DNA of 64,000 nucleotides from Vulcanimicrobiota bacterium (GCA_019232905.1 JAFANA010000057.1:1-64000), one strand, 5' to 3'; shown: positions 39,816 to 49,888, numbered from the stretch's first letter. Numbers and translations are program-made. Notes: a model not told the origin generated them from the sequence alone.

Positions 39816-42515
39816 ATGAGAGCTCCGGGATTGCCCGCGAACGAGCGCGAGCGCCTGCAGGCACTTGCGGAGTATGAAATTCTCGATACCTCCGAAGAGC
39901 CGCTCTACGATGCATTCACACAACTCGCGCGTGAAGCGACCGGGACGAGCATATCCGTCATAACGCTCGTCGATAGCGATCGCGCGTGGGCGAAGTCGCA
40001 TCTCGGAATCAGCGGCCGCGAGGGCTCACGCGAAGAGTCGTTCTGCGGACATGTCGTTGAAAGCGGCACGGCCATGGTGGTCGGCGACGCGCGCGACGAC
40101 GGCCGCTTCTCCGACAATCCCAACGTGACGGGCGAGCCGTTCATCCGCTTCTACGCGGGCGTTCCGCTGACGAATCCCGAGGGTTGCACGATCGGCACGC
40201 TGTGCGTGATCGATACGATCCCGAAAACGCTGAGCGCGTCGCAACTGCACGTTCTCGAACGTCTCGCGAACACCGTCATGAGTGTGCTCGAAGCCCGTCG
40301 CCATTACATGTCTCTCTTTGACGCCGCGCACATCGACGTGTTCACCATCGAACCGCGTGAGGGAACCGTTGCATTCGCATCGCGCGGAGCGTGCCGGCGC
40401 CTCGGATACTCGCGCAATGAACTCGAAGGCATGCCCATGTACGACATCGTTCCCGGGGCCGATGCCGCGGAGGTTCGCGATATCCTCAAGCGGTTGCGGC
40501 GCGGCGAGGAGTTTGTTCGAGAAACGGAGCTGACGCGAAGCGACGGCACGACCTATCCGGTCGAATTGCACTTGGACGTAACGCGCGAACACGGCGAGGA
40601 GCGCGTGCTCGCGATTGCAAACGACCTCACGCAGCGGCGTTTACAGCAACACGAAATCGAGCTATTACTGGGCGCGATCAACGTTGCGGGCGACGTCATT
40701 CTCTTTTACGACGTGACCGACGCCGGCGAACTGCGCCTGACCTACATGAACGAAGCGTTCGCGGAACAGAGCGGTTATACGCGCGAAGAGGCCATCGGCC
40801 GCACACTCGATGAATTCCGGCAATCGATGCCGGACGACGAAGGCATGCGCGTCCTCCGCGCGTCGATTGCGGCGGGGACGGCGACGCAGTCGGAGGTCGT
40901 CAGTTACCGCAAAGACGGCACGACGTATTGGAATCAGGTCACGATGCATCCGGTGCGCAACGCGGAACGCGACGTGACCCACTGGATTTCGATTCAGCGC
41001 GACATCACCGAAGAAGTTGCGCGCACGTCCGCACTCGCCGAAGAGCACGACCGGCTGTTGGCGCTTACGCGCGCGGCGCGACGTCTGTTTACGGCGCTCG
41101 ACGCTCGGACAATCGTTACAACGGTTCGCGACGTTATCGAACAGTTGATCGGCGCAGACGGACGCGTACTTGCCGTGCGTGCCGACGGCTACGTTACGTA
41201 CGTCGAGGAGTTGGGCGCCGTCGACTGGTCGTCGGCCGAGCGCGATACGCTCGCGCAACGCGCCGTCGCGGCGCGGACGCGCATCGTCGACGAGCAAAAT
41301 ACTCGAGCCGTCGCGTCCGCAGGACAGTTCGCCGATGCGAGGTACGGCCTGGAGCTTCGCGTGCGCGGCGCGCGATCGCTGCGCAACACCGATCTCTTCG
41401 TCTTTGATTTAATTGCGGAATACTTTGCCGTTGCTGCGCGTAACGTTTCGCTCTATCAGGAACTGGACGAGCGCCGCAGCGCAGTGCTCGAGCTCAATCA
41501 AACGAAGAGCGACCTCATCGCGATGCTCGCGCACGATTTTCGCGGGCCGCTTACCTCGATTGTCGGCTTCTCGGAACTGACGGGTGAAGTCGGTGACGTC
41601 AACGAGGAGCAGGTCGAGTTTCTCGATACGATCAAGCGGTCCGCGCTGCAACTCTCGGAACTCGCGACCGACACACTCACACTTTCGCGGCTCGAACGCA
41701 ACGAAGTCACGCTGCATCTTGGCGAGGTCGATTTGGAGGTGTTGATTGCTTCCATCGTCGCGCAAGTTTGCGACCGCCGCGCGATCGCCGTCGACGTGCA
41801 AGGCGACGCGCGCGTAACCGCCGACGACGAACGTTTGCGTCAAGTCTTCGCGAACCTCATCGATAACGCAATCAAATATTCACCGGATGGCTCGGAGCCT
41901 GACGTGCGCATCGAAGGCCGGGAGCGTGACGTGGTCGTCACGGTGCGCGACCACGGTATCGGTATTCCGTCCGGGGAAATCTCGCGGATCTTCGACCGTT
42001 TTTCGCGCGCGTCGAACGCCCGCCGCATGCGCATCTCGGGGACCGGTTTCGGACTCTTCATGACCAAGCAGCTCGTGCAGCTTCACGGCGGAACGATCGC
42101 GGTTACGAGCGAGGAAGCCAAAGGTTCGCGCTTCGTCGTGACGCTACCGCGGCGGGTCGACCGGCGCGCCGCACCGCGAACGGTCGTCGTGGTCGATCCG
42201 CAGCGCGAGCATCTTTTTCTCGGCTACGGGCTCCAGGAAGCGGGATACCGGATCCTCGCGGCGTCGCAAGTCGACGAAGTGCTCGCCATCGCCGACGCCC
42301 AGACCGTCGATGCGCTCATCCTTGCTGCACCGGACCTCTTGAACGGAACCGACGCCGTGCAATTTCGCGCGTTTAGCAGTGAATACGGCATTCCGATCGT
42401 CGCCATCGGCGGCGAAAAACATGCGGCGCGTCTCGCACCGTCGCTCACGTTTGCGCGTCCCGTCTTAATCGGTGACGTCGTTGCGGGGCTCGAACGGCAG
42501 CTCGCTAAGGAATAA
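39816..42515 (+). CDS. Soluble hybrid-like sensor kinase, GAF-PAS-PAS-kinase-pseudoreceiver
   Basis: An 899-residue cytoplasmic kinase: GAF (about 5-165, starting PGLPANERERLQALAEYEIL), PAS (about 170-290), PAS (about 295-425), a weak sensor segment (about 430-555), HisKA (His about 572 in MLAHDFRGPLTSIVGFSEL) and HATPase (N box FANLIDNAIKYS, G1 DHGIGIP, G2 GTGFGLFM). A C-terminal receiver-like domain (about 785-899, TVVVVDPQREHLFLGYGLQE) lacks the phospho-acceptor Asp, since the strand ends DALILAAPDLL. ATG 39816 was chosen because it starts the family sequence 1 nt after the hydrolase stop; an earlier in-frame start lies inside that gene. No cognate regulator is adjacent. Confidence 0.88.
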   Translation: MRAPGLPANERERLQALAEYEILDTSEEPLYDAFTQLAREATGTSISVITLVDSDRAWAKSHLGISGREGSREESFCGHVVESGTAMVVGDARDDGRFSDNPNVTGEPFIRFYAGVPLTNPEGCTIGTLCVIDTIPKTLSASQLHVLERLANTVMSVLEARRHYMSLFDAAHIDVFTIEPREGTVAFASRGACRRLGYSRNELEGMPMYDIVPGADAAEVRDILKRLRRGEEFVRETELTRSDGTTYPVELHLDVTREHGEERVLAIANDLTQRRLQQHEIELLLGAINVAGDVILFYDVTDAGELRLTYMNEAFAEQSGYTREEAIGRTLDEFRQSMPDDEGMRVLRASIAAGTATQSEVVSYRKDGTTYWNQVTMHPVRNAERDVTHWISIQRDITEEVARTSALAEEHDRLLALTRAARRLFTALDARTIVTTVRDVIEQLIGADGRVLAVRADGYVTYVEELGAVDWSSAERDTLAQRAVAARTRIVDEQNTRAVASAGQFADARYGLELRVRGARSLRNTDLFVFDLIAEYFAVAARNVSLYQELDERRSAVLELNQTKSDLIAMLAHDFRGPLTSIVGFSELTGEVGDVNEEQVEFLDTIKRSALQLSELATDTLTLSRLERNEVTLHLGEVDLEVLIASIVAQVCDRRAIAVDVQGDARVTADDERLRQVFANLIDNAIKYSPDGSEPDVRIEGRERDVVVTVRDHGIGIPSGEISRIFDRFSRASNARRMRISGTGFGLFMTKQLVQLHGGTIAVTSEEAKGSRFVVTLPRRVDRRAAPRTVVVVDPQREHLFLGYGLQEAGYRILAASQVDEVLAIADAQTVDALILAAPDLLNGTDAVQFRAFSSEYGIPIVAIGGEKHAARLAPSLTFARPVLIGDVVAGLERQLAKE

Positions 42516-43356
42516 TGCGCTCCGGCGCGCTGTATGCGTTCGCGCGCGTGCCGCGGACGAATCCGGCGAGCGTGATGTTGAACGTGCGCGCAAGATCGAC
42601 GGCTAAGCTGCTCGGTGCAGAGACGGCGAGAACGATCGGAATGCGGGCGACCGCCGCTTTTTGAAGGATCTCGAAACTCGCGCGCCCGCTGACTACCATG
42701 ACGGCTCCGCGCAGCGGAAACGTATTCTCGAGCAGCGCCGATCCGGTCAATTTATCGACCGCGTTGTGCCGCCCGATATCTTCGCGCAGCGCGACGAACG
42801 TGCCGTCGGTACGGAAGAGCGCTGCCGCGTGCAGTCCGCCGGTAGCTGCAAAGACGCGTTGCGCCTCGCGCATGCGTTCCGGCAGCTCATAGAGCGTCGT
42901 ACGCGAGATCTGCGCGTCGTCGTCAAGCGGCTCGATGCCCGCATCACGCAAGGAGTCGAGATTTGCGCGTCCGCACACACCACAAGAGCTGTTCATCGTG
43001 AAGTGGCGCTCGAAACGCGACGTATCGGGAAGCGACGGCGCGGCGAGTTCGATGTTGACGATGTTGTAGCGCTGTTCGGCATCGACCGCCGGGTCGATGC
43101 AGTAACTGACGCCTGCGAGGTCTCTGCGCGAACGAATGATGCTTTCGCTCAGCGCAAAGCCTGCCGCCAACTCGAAATCATTTCCCGGCGTTCGCATCGT
43201 CACGGCAAGCGTCTGCGTCGCGCCGCCGGCGATCAAGCGCAGTTCGAGCGGTTCTTCGGTGACGACGTGGTCGTAATCGCGTTTTGCCGAGTCGCCCTCG
43301 AGGCGATCGATTGCGGTTTCAACCGTGCGCCCCGGACGCGCGGTCAGATCGCTCAT
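42505..43356 (-). CDS. fdhD: FdhD, formate dehydrogenase sulfurtransferase
   Basis: A 283-residue FdhD protein. FdhD moves sulfur from a cysteine desulfurase to the molybdenum centre of formate dehydrogenase, and the enzyme is inactive without it. The CxxC motif is seen in SSCGVCGRANLDSL, and the family's C-terminal motifs EDIGRHNAVDKL and VSGRASFEILQK are intact. Its start overlaps the nrfD stop (ATGA), so it is the last gene of the formate dehydrogenase operon. The 3' end overlaps the convergent sensor-kinase gene by 11 bp. Confidence 0.95.
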   Translation of the reverse strand: MSDLTARPGRTVETAIDRLEGDSAKRDYDHVVTEEPLELRLIAGGATQTLAVTMRTPGNDFELAAGFALSESIIRSRRDLAGVSYCIDPAVDAEQRYNIVNIELAAPSLPDTSRFERHFTMNSSCGVCGRANLDSLRDAGIEPLDDDAQISRTTLYELPERMREAQRVFAATGGLHAAALFRTDGTFVALREDIGRHNAVDKLTGSALLENTFPLRGAVMVVSGRASFEILQKAAVARIPIVLAVSAPSSLAVDLARTFNITLAGFVRGTRANAYSAPERIIP

Positions 43357-44342
43357 TTCGGCTGACGGAACGCCGCTTGCGGATCGCGTGCCGAGGCTTT
43401 CCCCGCTGCGATGAGCGATTCGCGCAACACGTATCCGCCGGCAAGTGTGAGAATAGACGCGGCGGTCACGCGCAATGCATCGACCGGTTTGGGCAGGTTG
43501 AACATGCTGCCGAGTACGTTCAAGGCGATCGGTCCGAGCGTTCCCGCGGCCATCGTGTACGTGCGCAGTTTCTCTCCGCGCTTGCCTTTAAAGAACGGCT
43601 TCGTATAGTCCGGATGTCGCCGCTCGAAATCGGTGAGAATAAACAGCTCCGCGGCGCCGGCGACCATCTCGAGCCGTTCGAGGCGCTGCAGCGGTTCGGT
43701 GTTCCCCTCGAGCGTACAGAGGAGACTCGAAAGCGCACACGCCGAGGCAAGACCCGAACAGACCGACATCGCGGGAATGTGTCGTTTTCCCGAACCCCAA
43801 AACGGGTTGGCTGTGGAACTGAGAAGCACGCCGGTATATCCGGCGGTGAACGCACCGAGCAGCGCTTGCACCGGCGTCATCAAACCCGGCGCGAAAAAGC
43901 GCATCCATCGCGGCAGCGTGCCTCCAACGGCGAGTTCGCGTATGACGTTTGCGCCCGCCGCCCCGGAGTAGAACACGAGTCCCCACGTACCGAGCGACAT
44001 CGGTGATTTAAATTTCATGATGCGCAGCATGTTGAGGAACCGCTCGGGACGGCCAAGGTGAGTGACCAGAACGGCCGGATTCGCCGCTGCAAGTACAAAC
44101 GACGTCACCCGCACCGTACGTTTGAGTTTGCGCTCGGACTCGAGTTCCGGTCGCGCGAGCATTTGAATCAGACCGAGTCCGCCCATGATTCCGCCGAGAA
44201 ACAGGTAGGTAACGACGTTCCAGTCCCAATCCGGCCACTTGAGCATCGGGTGGTCGTAATAGGTTGGAATCGTTGCGCGTTGCTCGCCGTTGCGTGAAGC
44301 GGCGCCGATAAACGCGTCGTCGGGACTTGGGATGCTACGCAT
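43353..44342 (-). CDS. NrfD/PsrC-type membrane anchor of formate dehydrogenase
   Basis: A 329-residue NrfD-family membrane protein with about eight transmembrane segments. It probably transfers electrons from the ferredoxin subunit to the quinone pool. Recognisable are PMLKWPDWDWNVVTYLFLGG at the N-terminus, HLGRPERFLNMLRI and KSPMSLGTWGL. NrfD proteins lack haem, unlike the FdnI anchor of E. coli. It overlaps the ferredoxin-subunit gene by 8 bp on one side and fdhD by 4 bp on the other. Confidence 0.88.
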   Translation of the reverse strand: MRSIPSPDDAFIGAASRNGEQRATIPTYYDHPMLKWPDWDWNVVTYLFLGGIMGGLGLIQMLARPELESERKLKRTVRVTSFVLAAANPAVLVTHLGRPERFLNMLRIMKFKSPMSLGTWGLVFYSGAAGANVIRELAVGGTLPRWMRFFAPGLMTPVQALLGAFTAGYTGVLLSSTANPFWGSGKRHIPAMSVCSGLASACALSSLLCTLEGNTEPLQRLERLEMVAGAAELFILTDFERRHPDYTKPFFKGKRGEKLRTYTMAAGTLGPIALNVLGSMFNLPKPVDALRVTAASILTLAGGYVLRESLIAAGKASARDPQAAFRQPK

Positions 44343-45180
44343 TACGGAAAATCATCCATCCGGCGATTGCTAAGCCGAGTGCGGTAACGGCAGCCGCGGT
44401 GTACCCCGCAGGCTGTCGCGTCGACGGCAGCACGGGTTCAGCGGGGAGATTGTATGCTTCGGGACGGTCCGTCAGCAAGAAGAACGCATTGAGCGGACCG
44501 ACGCCGCCACCGGCATCGTCGGCGCCGTAGAGTTCAGCGTGTATGCCGCGCTTGGTGAGCGTTTCGACACGCGCACGCGCGCGTTCGCGAAGCTCGTCGA
44601 TGTTGCCGAATTGAATCGACTCCGTCGGACACGCTTTTGCGCATGCCGGCACAAACCCGAGTTTCTGCCGGTCGTAACAGAGCGTGCATTTTCCGGCGAC
44701 CCCGCCGTGACCTTGCAAAGCTGTTTTTTGTTCTTCGACGCGTTCTTCGCTGAGCGACGCAAGATTATAGTGCGTGCCTTCAGGGTCGAAGCGCTCGATG
44801 AGATCGACGACGCCGAACGGGCACGACACGACGCAGTATCCACATCCGTTGCATACGTCAGGCTGGATGAATACTGAATCGTACTCATTACGAATGATCG
44901 CACCGGTCGGACACGCTTCCATACATCCGGCGTTCGTGCAGTGTTTGCAGACATCACTGCTCATCAACCAACGATTGGCGACGCCGTCCTCCGTGGGCAT
45001 CGTCTGCTCGACGAACGCAACGTGCCGCCACGTCGTCCCCGACAGTTCCACCGTATTGTCATAGGAATTGCCGCTGAAGGCAAACCCATCCGACGGCAAC
45101 TCATTCCACTGCTTACACGCAACCTCACACGCCTTACACCCGATGCAAAGCGTCGTGTCCGTAAAAAACCCTGTAGCCAT
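44335..45180 (-). CDS. Formate dehydrogenase iron-sulfur subunit
   Basis: A 281-residue beta subunit with four [4Fe-4S] motifs: CIGCKACEVAC, CKHCTNAGCMEAC, CNGCGYCVVSC and CTLCYDRQKLGFVPACAKAC. A C-terminal hydrophobic helix (about 262-279, AAVTALGLAIAGWMIF) resembles the anchor helix of FdnH. It relays electrons from the alpha subunit to the membrane subunit. ATG 45180 has AGAGGTTC upstream. A longer in-frame extension to 45486 reads through the intergenic repeat and the alpha-subunit gene and is rejected. Confidence 0.93.
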   Translation of the reverse strand: MATGFFTDTTLCIGCKACEVACKQWNELPSDGFAFSGNSYDNTVELSGTTWRHVAFVEQTMPTEDGVANRWLMSSDVCKHCTNAGCMEACPTGAIIRNEYDSVFIQPDVCNGCGYCVVSCPFGVVDLIERFDPEGTHYNLASLSEERVEEQKTALQGHGGVAGKCTLCYDRQKLGFVPACAKACPTESIQFGNIDELRERARARVETLTKRGIHAELYGADDAGGGVGPLNAFFLLTDRPEAYNLPAEPVLPSTRQPAGYTAAAVTALGLAIAGWMIFRNA

Positions 45181-45215
45181 TAGCGAACCTCTAACGTCAT
45201 GCCAGGTTCCTCTAT

Positions 45216-45258
45216 TGTCATCCTGAGCGAAGGTGCGAAGCACCGTAGTCGAAGGGCA
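45216..45258 (+). repeat. Dispersed palindromic repeat, copy in the fdh operon
   Basis: TGTCATCCTGAGCGAAG, then hairpin GGTGC-GAA-GCACC, then GTAGTCGAAGG. It lies in the 85-bp gap between the alpha and beta subunit genes, just after the alpha stop, so the operon mRNA would carry a hairpin there. Same family as 61618-61661 and 63386-63428, and related to 34809-34934. Confidence 0.7.
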
Positions 45259-45265
45259 GTAGCCA

Positions 45266-48200
45266 TCAGACCTCCGATCCGCCGTGTTCGTCGCCTTGCA
45301 TGTGCTGATAGCCGTGGCCGTGGTGCGCTTTGGCCCAGTCGCCGATCGGTTGTCCGAGCGGATCGCGTTCTTGCGCGGGAACCGGTGCGTCGATGCGGTC
45401 GCGATGACGCGGCGGACGGCGTCCCGCCCGGATGTTGCACGTGAGCGTCTTCGATTCGTGAATCGACACGTTCGGATCGAGCGCAATCGGAATTAGGTTG
45501 CCGACGCTGTCTCCGCGTGCAAGCCCGGTCATCTCGCCAAAGTTATACGGAACGCCGATTTGATGCACGCGTTTGCGCTGTCCTTTTGACGTGACGCGCA
45601 GCGGTTGCATGCGGCCGCTCACGAGCGCGCGTGCTTCCATGTCGCCCGTTGCGGTCGAGATCGTCACCCAGCCGCCGTTTTTGATGCCCTTCTCAACGGC
45701 GAGTTCCGGATCGATCTCGGCAAACGCTGCCGGCTGCAATTCTGCGAGCCACGGCACGTATTTCGTCATGATGCCCGAGTACTCGGTGATCCGATACGTG
45801 GTGAGCACGTACGGATAATCGTCCGATACTTCACCGTTATACGGATTGTCGTCGCGTCTGTACTCGCCGTAGGCCGGATTACTCTGTTGCCCGTAGAGTT
45901 CGTTCCGCACGACCGACTGCACCGGTTCGTAGTGCGCCGGAAGCGGACCGTCTTTCAGTCCGCTTGCGACGAAGAGCTGTCCGCGTCCGTCCATCATCAT
46001 GATGAACGGATCGGCGCCCGAGTGCGCATCCATTCCTTTGCCGTCCGGATCGGCCGGCGTATTCGGCGCTTTCGTTGCGATGAAATCAGGAACGTCGATG
46101 CCGGTCCATTTGCCTTGACTCTCGTCCCACCAGACGTATTTCTTGCGTTCGCTCCACGGCTTTCCGTCGGGATCGGCGGATGCGCGATTGTAGAGCGTCC
46201 GACGGTTCGCCGGCCACGCAAAACCCCAGTTCAGCGCCGTGTACGGTCCGCTTCCGTCGCGATTACGGGCGCGATTGTTCTGCTTATCGGGGCAGACGCC
46301 GCTGTAAATCCATCCGCCGCAGGCGGTCGATCCGTCGTCTTTAAGCTCCGTGAAACTCGCGACTTGCTCGCCGTCGGCCACGCGATAGCCGTTGATTTCT
46401 TGCAGCACTTTGAGAACCGACGGTTCTCCTTTTGCGCGCTCACTCGGATCGTCGTGATCGTAGTCCCACGTCATGTGCTGGATCGGACGATCTTTCGGAT
46501 CGGTCGAATCCGCATACAACTCTTTCAGACGCTTTGCAAACCACGTGAAATACCACGCATCGCTCTTGGAGTCGCCGAGCGGCTTGATGGCTCGATCGTG
46601 CCATTGCAGCATACGGCTCGTCTGCGTCATCGTGCCTTCTTTTTCGAGCACGGTCGCGGCGGGCAGAAAAAAGACTTCCGTACCGATCTTGCTCGGATCG
46701 GCACCCTCACGACGCCAGAACGAGACGGTTTCGTTGTCGTAGCTGTCGATATTGACGAACCATTCCAGCTGCTCCATCGCCGCTCGCGTGAGCCCGGCAT
46801 TCTGATTCGATGCGCCCGGATTTTGTCCGATCGCGAAGTAGCCTTTGACGGTCCCGTCCTTCATCGCAAAGACAAGCGGAAGCATCGAGTGATCGCCGAT
46901 CAACTGCGGCAGATAATCGAAGCAGTAATCGTTTTCCGCTTTGGCGTGTTCACCGTAGAACGCTTTGAGCAGCGAGACCATATATTTCGGTGTGTTTGCC
47001 CACCAGCCGGTCGGCTTCGTATTCGTTTTCAGCCAAGCGGCGAGTGTTTGTTCGTCGCGCAATGCGGACGGCGTCGGCAGATACCCCGGCAGCAGATCGT
47101 AGAGTGTCGCGATATCGGTTGCACCTTGAATATCGGCGTGGCCGCGTAACGCCATGATGCCGCCGCCCGGACGTCCGATATTTCCGAGGAGCAGTTGCAG
47201 CACGGCGGCCGTGCGAATCATTTGCACACCGTCGGTGTGCTGCGTCCATCCGAGCGCATAGGCGAACGCCGTCGTTTTCTCGCGGCCGCTGTTCGAGGCG
47301 AGCAAATCGGCGATTTTCGTGAACGTCGCCGGCGGTATTCCGCACACGCGTTCTACCATTTCGGCCGTATAGCGCGAATAATGCCGCCGAAGAAGGTTGA
47401 GCACACAGCGCGGGTGCTGGAACGACGGGTCGCGTTTGACGTGTCCCCGTTCATCCTTCTCGTACGCCCACGTGCTCGTATCGTAGACGCGGCCTTCTTT
47501 GTCGTAGCCCGAGAAGACGCCGTCGAGATCTTCGGTATCCTGGAATTTCTCGCTGACGATGTTCGAGGCGTTGGTATACGCGTAGACGTATTCTTTGAAA
47601 TACCGTTCGTTCGTCAGCACATAGTTGATGATGCCGCCGAGGAACGCGATATCGGTGCCGCTGCGAATCGGTGCGTAGATATCCGCCATCGCCGACGTGC
47701 GCGTGAAGCGTGGATCGACGTGAATGATCGTCGCGCCGCGTTCCTTCGCTTCCATGACGAAACGGAATCCGACCGGATGCGCTTCAGCGAAATTCGATCC
47801 CTCGATGAGGATGCAGTCCGCGTTCGCGATATCGGGTAGCCAAACGGTGGCGCCGCCGCGCCCGAACGAGGTGCCCAAACTGGGCACCGTCGAGGAGTGT
47901 CATATTCGCGCCTGGTTTTCGATCGATACGACGCCGAGCGAATGCATCAACTTGCCCAGCATGTAGTTCTCTTCGATGCCGAACGTTGCGCCGCCGAGCG
48001 ATGCGATGCCGAGCGTGTGATTGACGCGGCGCTTCTCGCCGGTATCCGGATTCGTCCATTCGCGTGCGAACGTCTTTTCGCGTGTCTCTTTTACGAGTTG
48101 CGCGATCCGTTCGAGCGCCCACTCCAACGGACGCTCTTCGTAACGGTCCGAGTACGGCGCGCGATACTTTACCGTCGTCCAGCGCTGATCGTTCATCGTG

Positions 48201-48484
48201 AACCCGAAGATCGCAGAGCCCTTCGGACACAAATGTCCGCGGTTGATCGGGCTTTCGGGATTGCCTTCGACGTCGAGCAGCGTTCCGTCATCGCTCACAT
48301 ACGCAAGCAAACTGCAGCCGACCGCGCAGTAACAGCAGAGACTCGTGACGGCCTTTGCGTTTGCGATTCGTCCTTTGAGTTCTCTCGTTCGCTGCGATAG
48401 AACGTTCGGCAAACTTCCGACGCGTTCGTGCAGATCGAGCTCTTGAGACGGCGCGAATTGCGTAAGATCGATCGTGGTTTTCAC
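45266..48484 (-). CDS. Formate dehydrogenase alpha subunit, selenoprotein (in-frame TGA = Sec)
   Basis: A 1072-residue molybdopterin formate dehydrogenase catalytic subunit read through one TGA. Codons 1-194 (48484-47903) hold the [4Fe-4S] site CCYCAVGC...CPKG and end VVSIENQARI. The TGA at 47902-47900 is codon 195. The frame continues HSSTVPSLGTSFGRGGATVW, and IEGSNFAEAHPVGF follows. In E. coli FdnG the matching place is NQARV-Sec-HGPTVASL, so the TGA stands at the Sec that binds molybdenum. A SECIS-like hairpin lies 11 nt downstream. No twin-arginine signal is present, so unlike FdnG it appears cytoplasmic. GTG 48484 has GAGG upstream. Automated calling would split this into two false genes (47900-48484 and 45266-47887). 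Confidence 0.92.
47870..47888 (-). promoter_or_regulatory. Bacterial SECIS-like hairpin
   Basis: On the minus strand, 11 nt after the TGA: GGTGCCC, loop AGTTT, GGGCACC, a perfect 7-bp stem with G and U in the small loop. The spacing equals that of the E. coli fdhF SECIS (also 11 nt), whose apical loop is contacted by SelB. It sits within the coding sequence (codons HSSTVPSLGT). Confidence 0.85.
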
Positions 48485-48512
48485 TCTAGTTGCCTCTTCG
48501 GTCGGAAGGGAA

Positions 48513-48541
48513 CGGGGGCCGCGCTCAGCCCCCGCATTGTA
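48513..48541 (-). promoter_or_regulatory. Extended -10 and GC hairpin between the transporter gene and fdhA
   Basis: On the minus strand TGATACAAT (extended -10; TACAAT at 48541-48536) is followed by the hairpin CGGGGGC, 8-nt loop, GCCCCCG (48534-48513). The first could give the fdh genes their own start. The second could be a weak terminator or attenuator after the transporter gene. There is no long T-tract. Confidence 0.4.
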
Positions 48542-48550
48542 TCAGAAGAA

Positions 48551-49888
48551 TTACGCGGTCGCGGGTTTTGGTTGTCCTGTTGGTTTCTTCACGAAGAACG
48601 GGATAATCGCCGCGATGATCAGCATCACCGCAATCCAGTCGAGCGCAGTCGAGTACGAACCAGTGCGATCCTTCACGAAGCCGGCGACAGACGGACCGAC
48701 GACACCACCAACGCCCCATGCGGTCAGAATGTACCCGTAGATCTGACCCAAGTAGCGCGTCCCGAAGTAGTCTGCCGTGAAAGACGGCATTACGCCGAAC
48801 CCGCCGCCGTAGCAGAGCAGAACGATTGCAAAGCAGGTGAGCACGCCGCCAAGCCCGTTCAAATGCCCCACAATGAAGAAGATGACCACTTGAATGAGGT
48901 ACATGACCGTGTAGGTCATGCCACGGCCGATGCGGTCTGAAACCGAGCCCCAGAAGAAGCGTCCAAGACCGTTGAAGACGGCGATGAAGCCATACCAGAG
49001 CGCGGCGGTTGCGGCACCGGCACCGCTGAACTCACTGATCATGGGGACGGCATTCGAGATGATGAAAATTCCGGCCGTGACGTTCAGGAAGAGCAAAACC
49101 CACAAGCCGTAGAGCTGCGGCATGGCGAGCGCCTCGCCCGGCGTGTAGCTCGGGCCTGTTGCAGCAGCGGCGGTCGCACCGGTGACGGTGTAACCCTGCG
49201 GCGGATTGCGCAGCAGCGTGGCACATAGTCCCCCTAAGATGATGAAGACGATGCCCGAGTACACGAAGAGCATCATCGCACCGTGAACGGCGTCAGGGGA
49301 CAATGTATACGCGGTTGGATCGAACGTCGTCCCAGCCTTAATCGCATCCGCGCGCGCAGTAACGTATTTGAGTGCGGGTTTGGCAGCAGCGGCGTACGGG
49401 GCAAGCCGCGTAACGATTTGATTGTAGAAGAACGCACCGAGTCCGAAACCCATCACGACCATGCCGCTGCCAAGACCGCGGCGGTCGGGAAACCACTTGG
49501 TGACCATCGCTACCGGCGTAACGTACGCCATGCCGTTGCCGAAGCCACCGATGATTCCGTAGGTCAGATCGAGCCACCATTTTCCGAGCGATTGCGTGCC
49601 TAATCCGGCGAGCAATACGCCGACGCCCCACAAAACGGCACCGACGATCGTAACCGTCCGTGGACCGACACGATCTTGCCAGCGTCCGCCGAAAACGGCG
49701 CCGAGCCCAAGGAAAAAGATAGCGAGTTCAAATGGAATCGTTGCGTCTTGTGTTGACCAATTGAAACCGGCAATCAGCGTGTTCGTGAAGATGCTCCAGG
49801 AATACACTGTGCCCAGGCACATCATCACAATGATGCCGGCCAGCGCAATCCCCCAACGATTGCCTGAAGACGCGGGAGTGGAAGTCAT
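48551..49888 (-). CDS. Oxalate/formate antiporter (OFA) family MFS transporter
   Basis: A 445-residue, 12-helix major facilitator of the OFA type: GIIVMMCLGTVYSWSIFTN at the N-terminus, the loop GGRWQDRVGPRTVTIVGA, the mid-section GIIGGFGNGMAYVTPVAMVT and TKWFPDRRGLGSGMVVMGFG. It lies 66 bp upstream of the formate dehydrogenase alpha gene in the same direction, so formate is the likely cargo. No oxalyl-CoA decarboxylase or formyl-CoA transferase gene is in the window to support oxalate. A good ribosome site (AAGGGAGAACACT) precedes ATG 49888. Confidence 0.88.
   Translation of the reverse strand: MTSTPASSGNRWGIALAGIIVMMCLGTVYSWSIFTNTLIAGFNWSTQDATIPFELAIFFLGLGAVFGGRWQDRVGPRTVTIVGAVLWGVGVLLAGLGTQSLGKWWLDLTYGIIGGFGNGMAYVTPVAMVTKWFPDRRGLGSGMVVMGFGLGAFFYNQIVTRLAPYAAAAKPALKYVTARADAIKAGTTFDPTAYTLSPDAVHGAMMLFVYSGIVFIILGGLCATLLRNPPQGYTVTGATAAAATGPSYTPGEALAMPQLYGLWVLLFLNVTAGIFIISNAVPMISEFSGAGAATAALWYGFIAVFNGLGRFFWGSVSDRIGRGMTYTVMYLIQVVIFFIVGHLNGLGGVLTCFAIVLLCYGGGFGVMPSFTADYFGTRYLGQIYGYILTAWGVGGVVGPSVAGFVKDRTGSYSTALDWIAVMLIIAAIIPFFVKKPTGQPKPATA

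Noticed and set aside
47887-47902. Frameshift or nonsense mutation splitting the formate dehydrogenase gene
   Set aside because: Both parts are in one frame, the TGA is exactly at the known Sec position, and a SECIS-like hairpin follows at the right distance.
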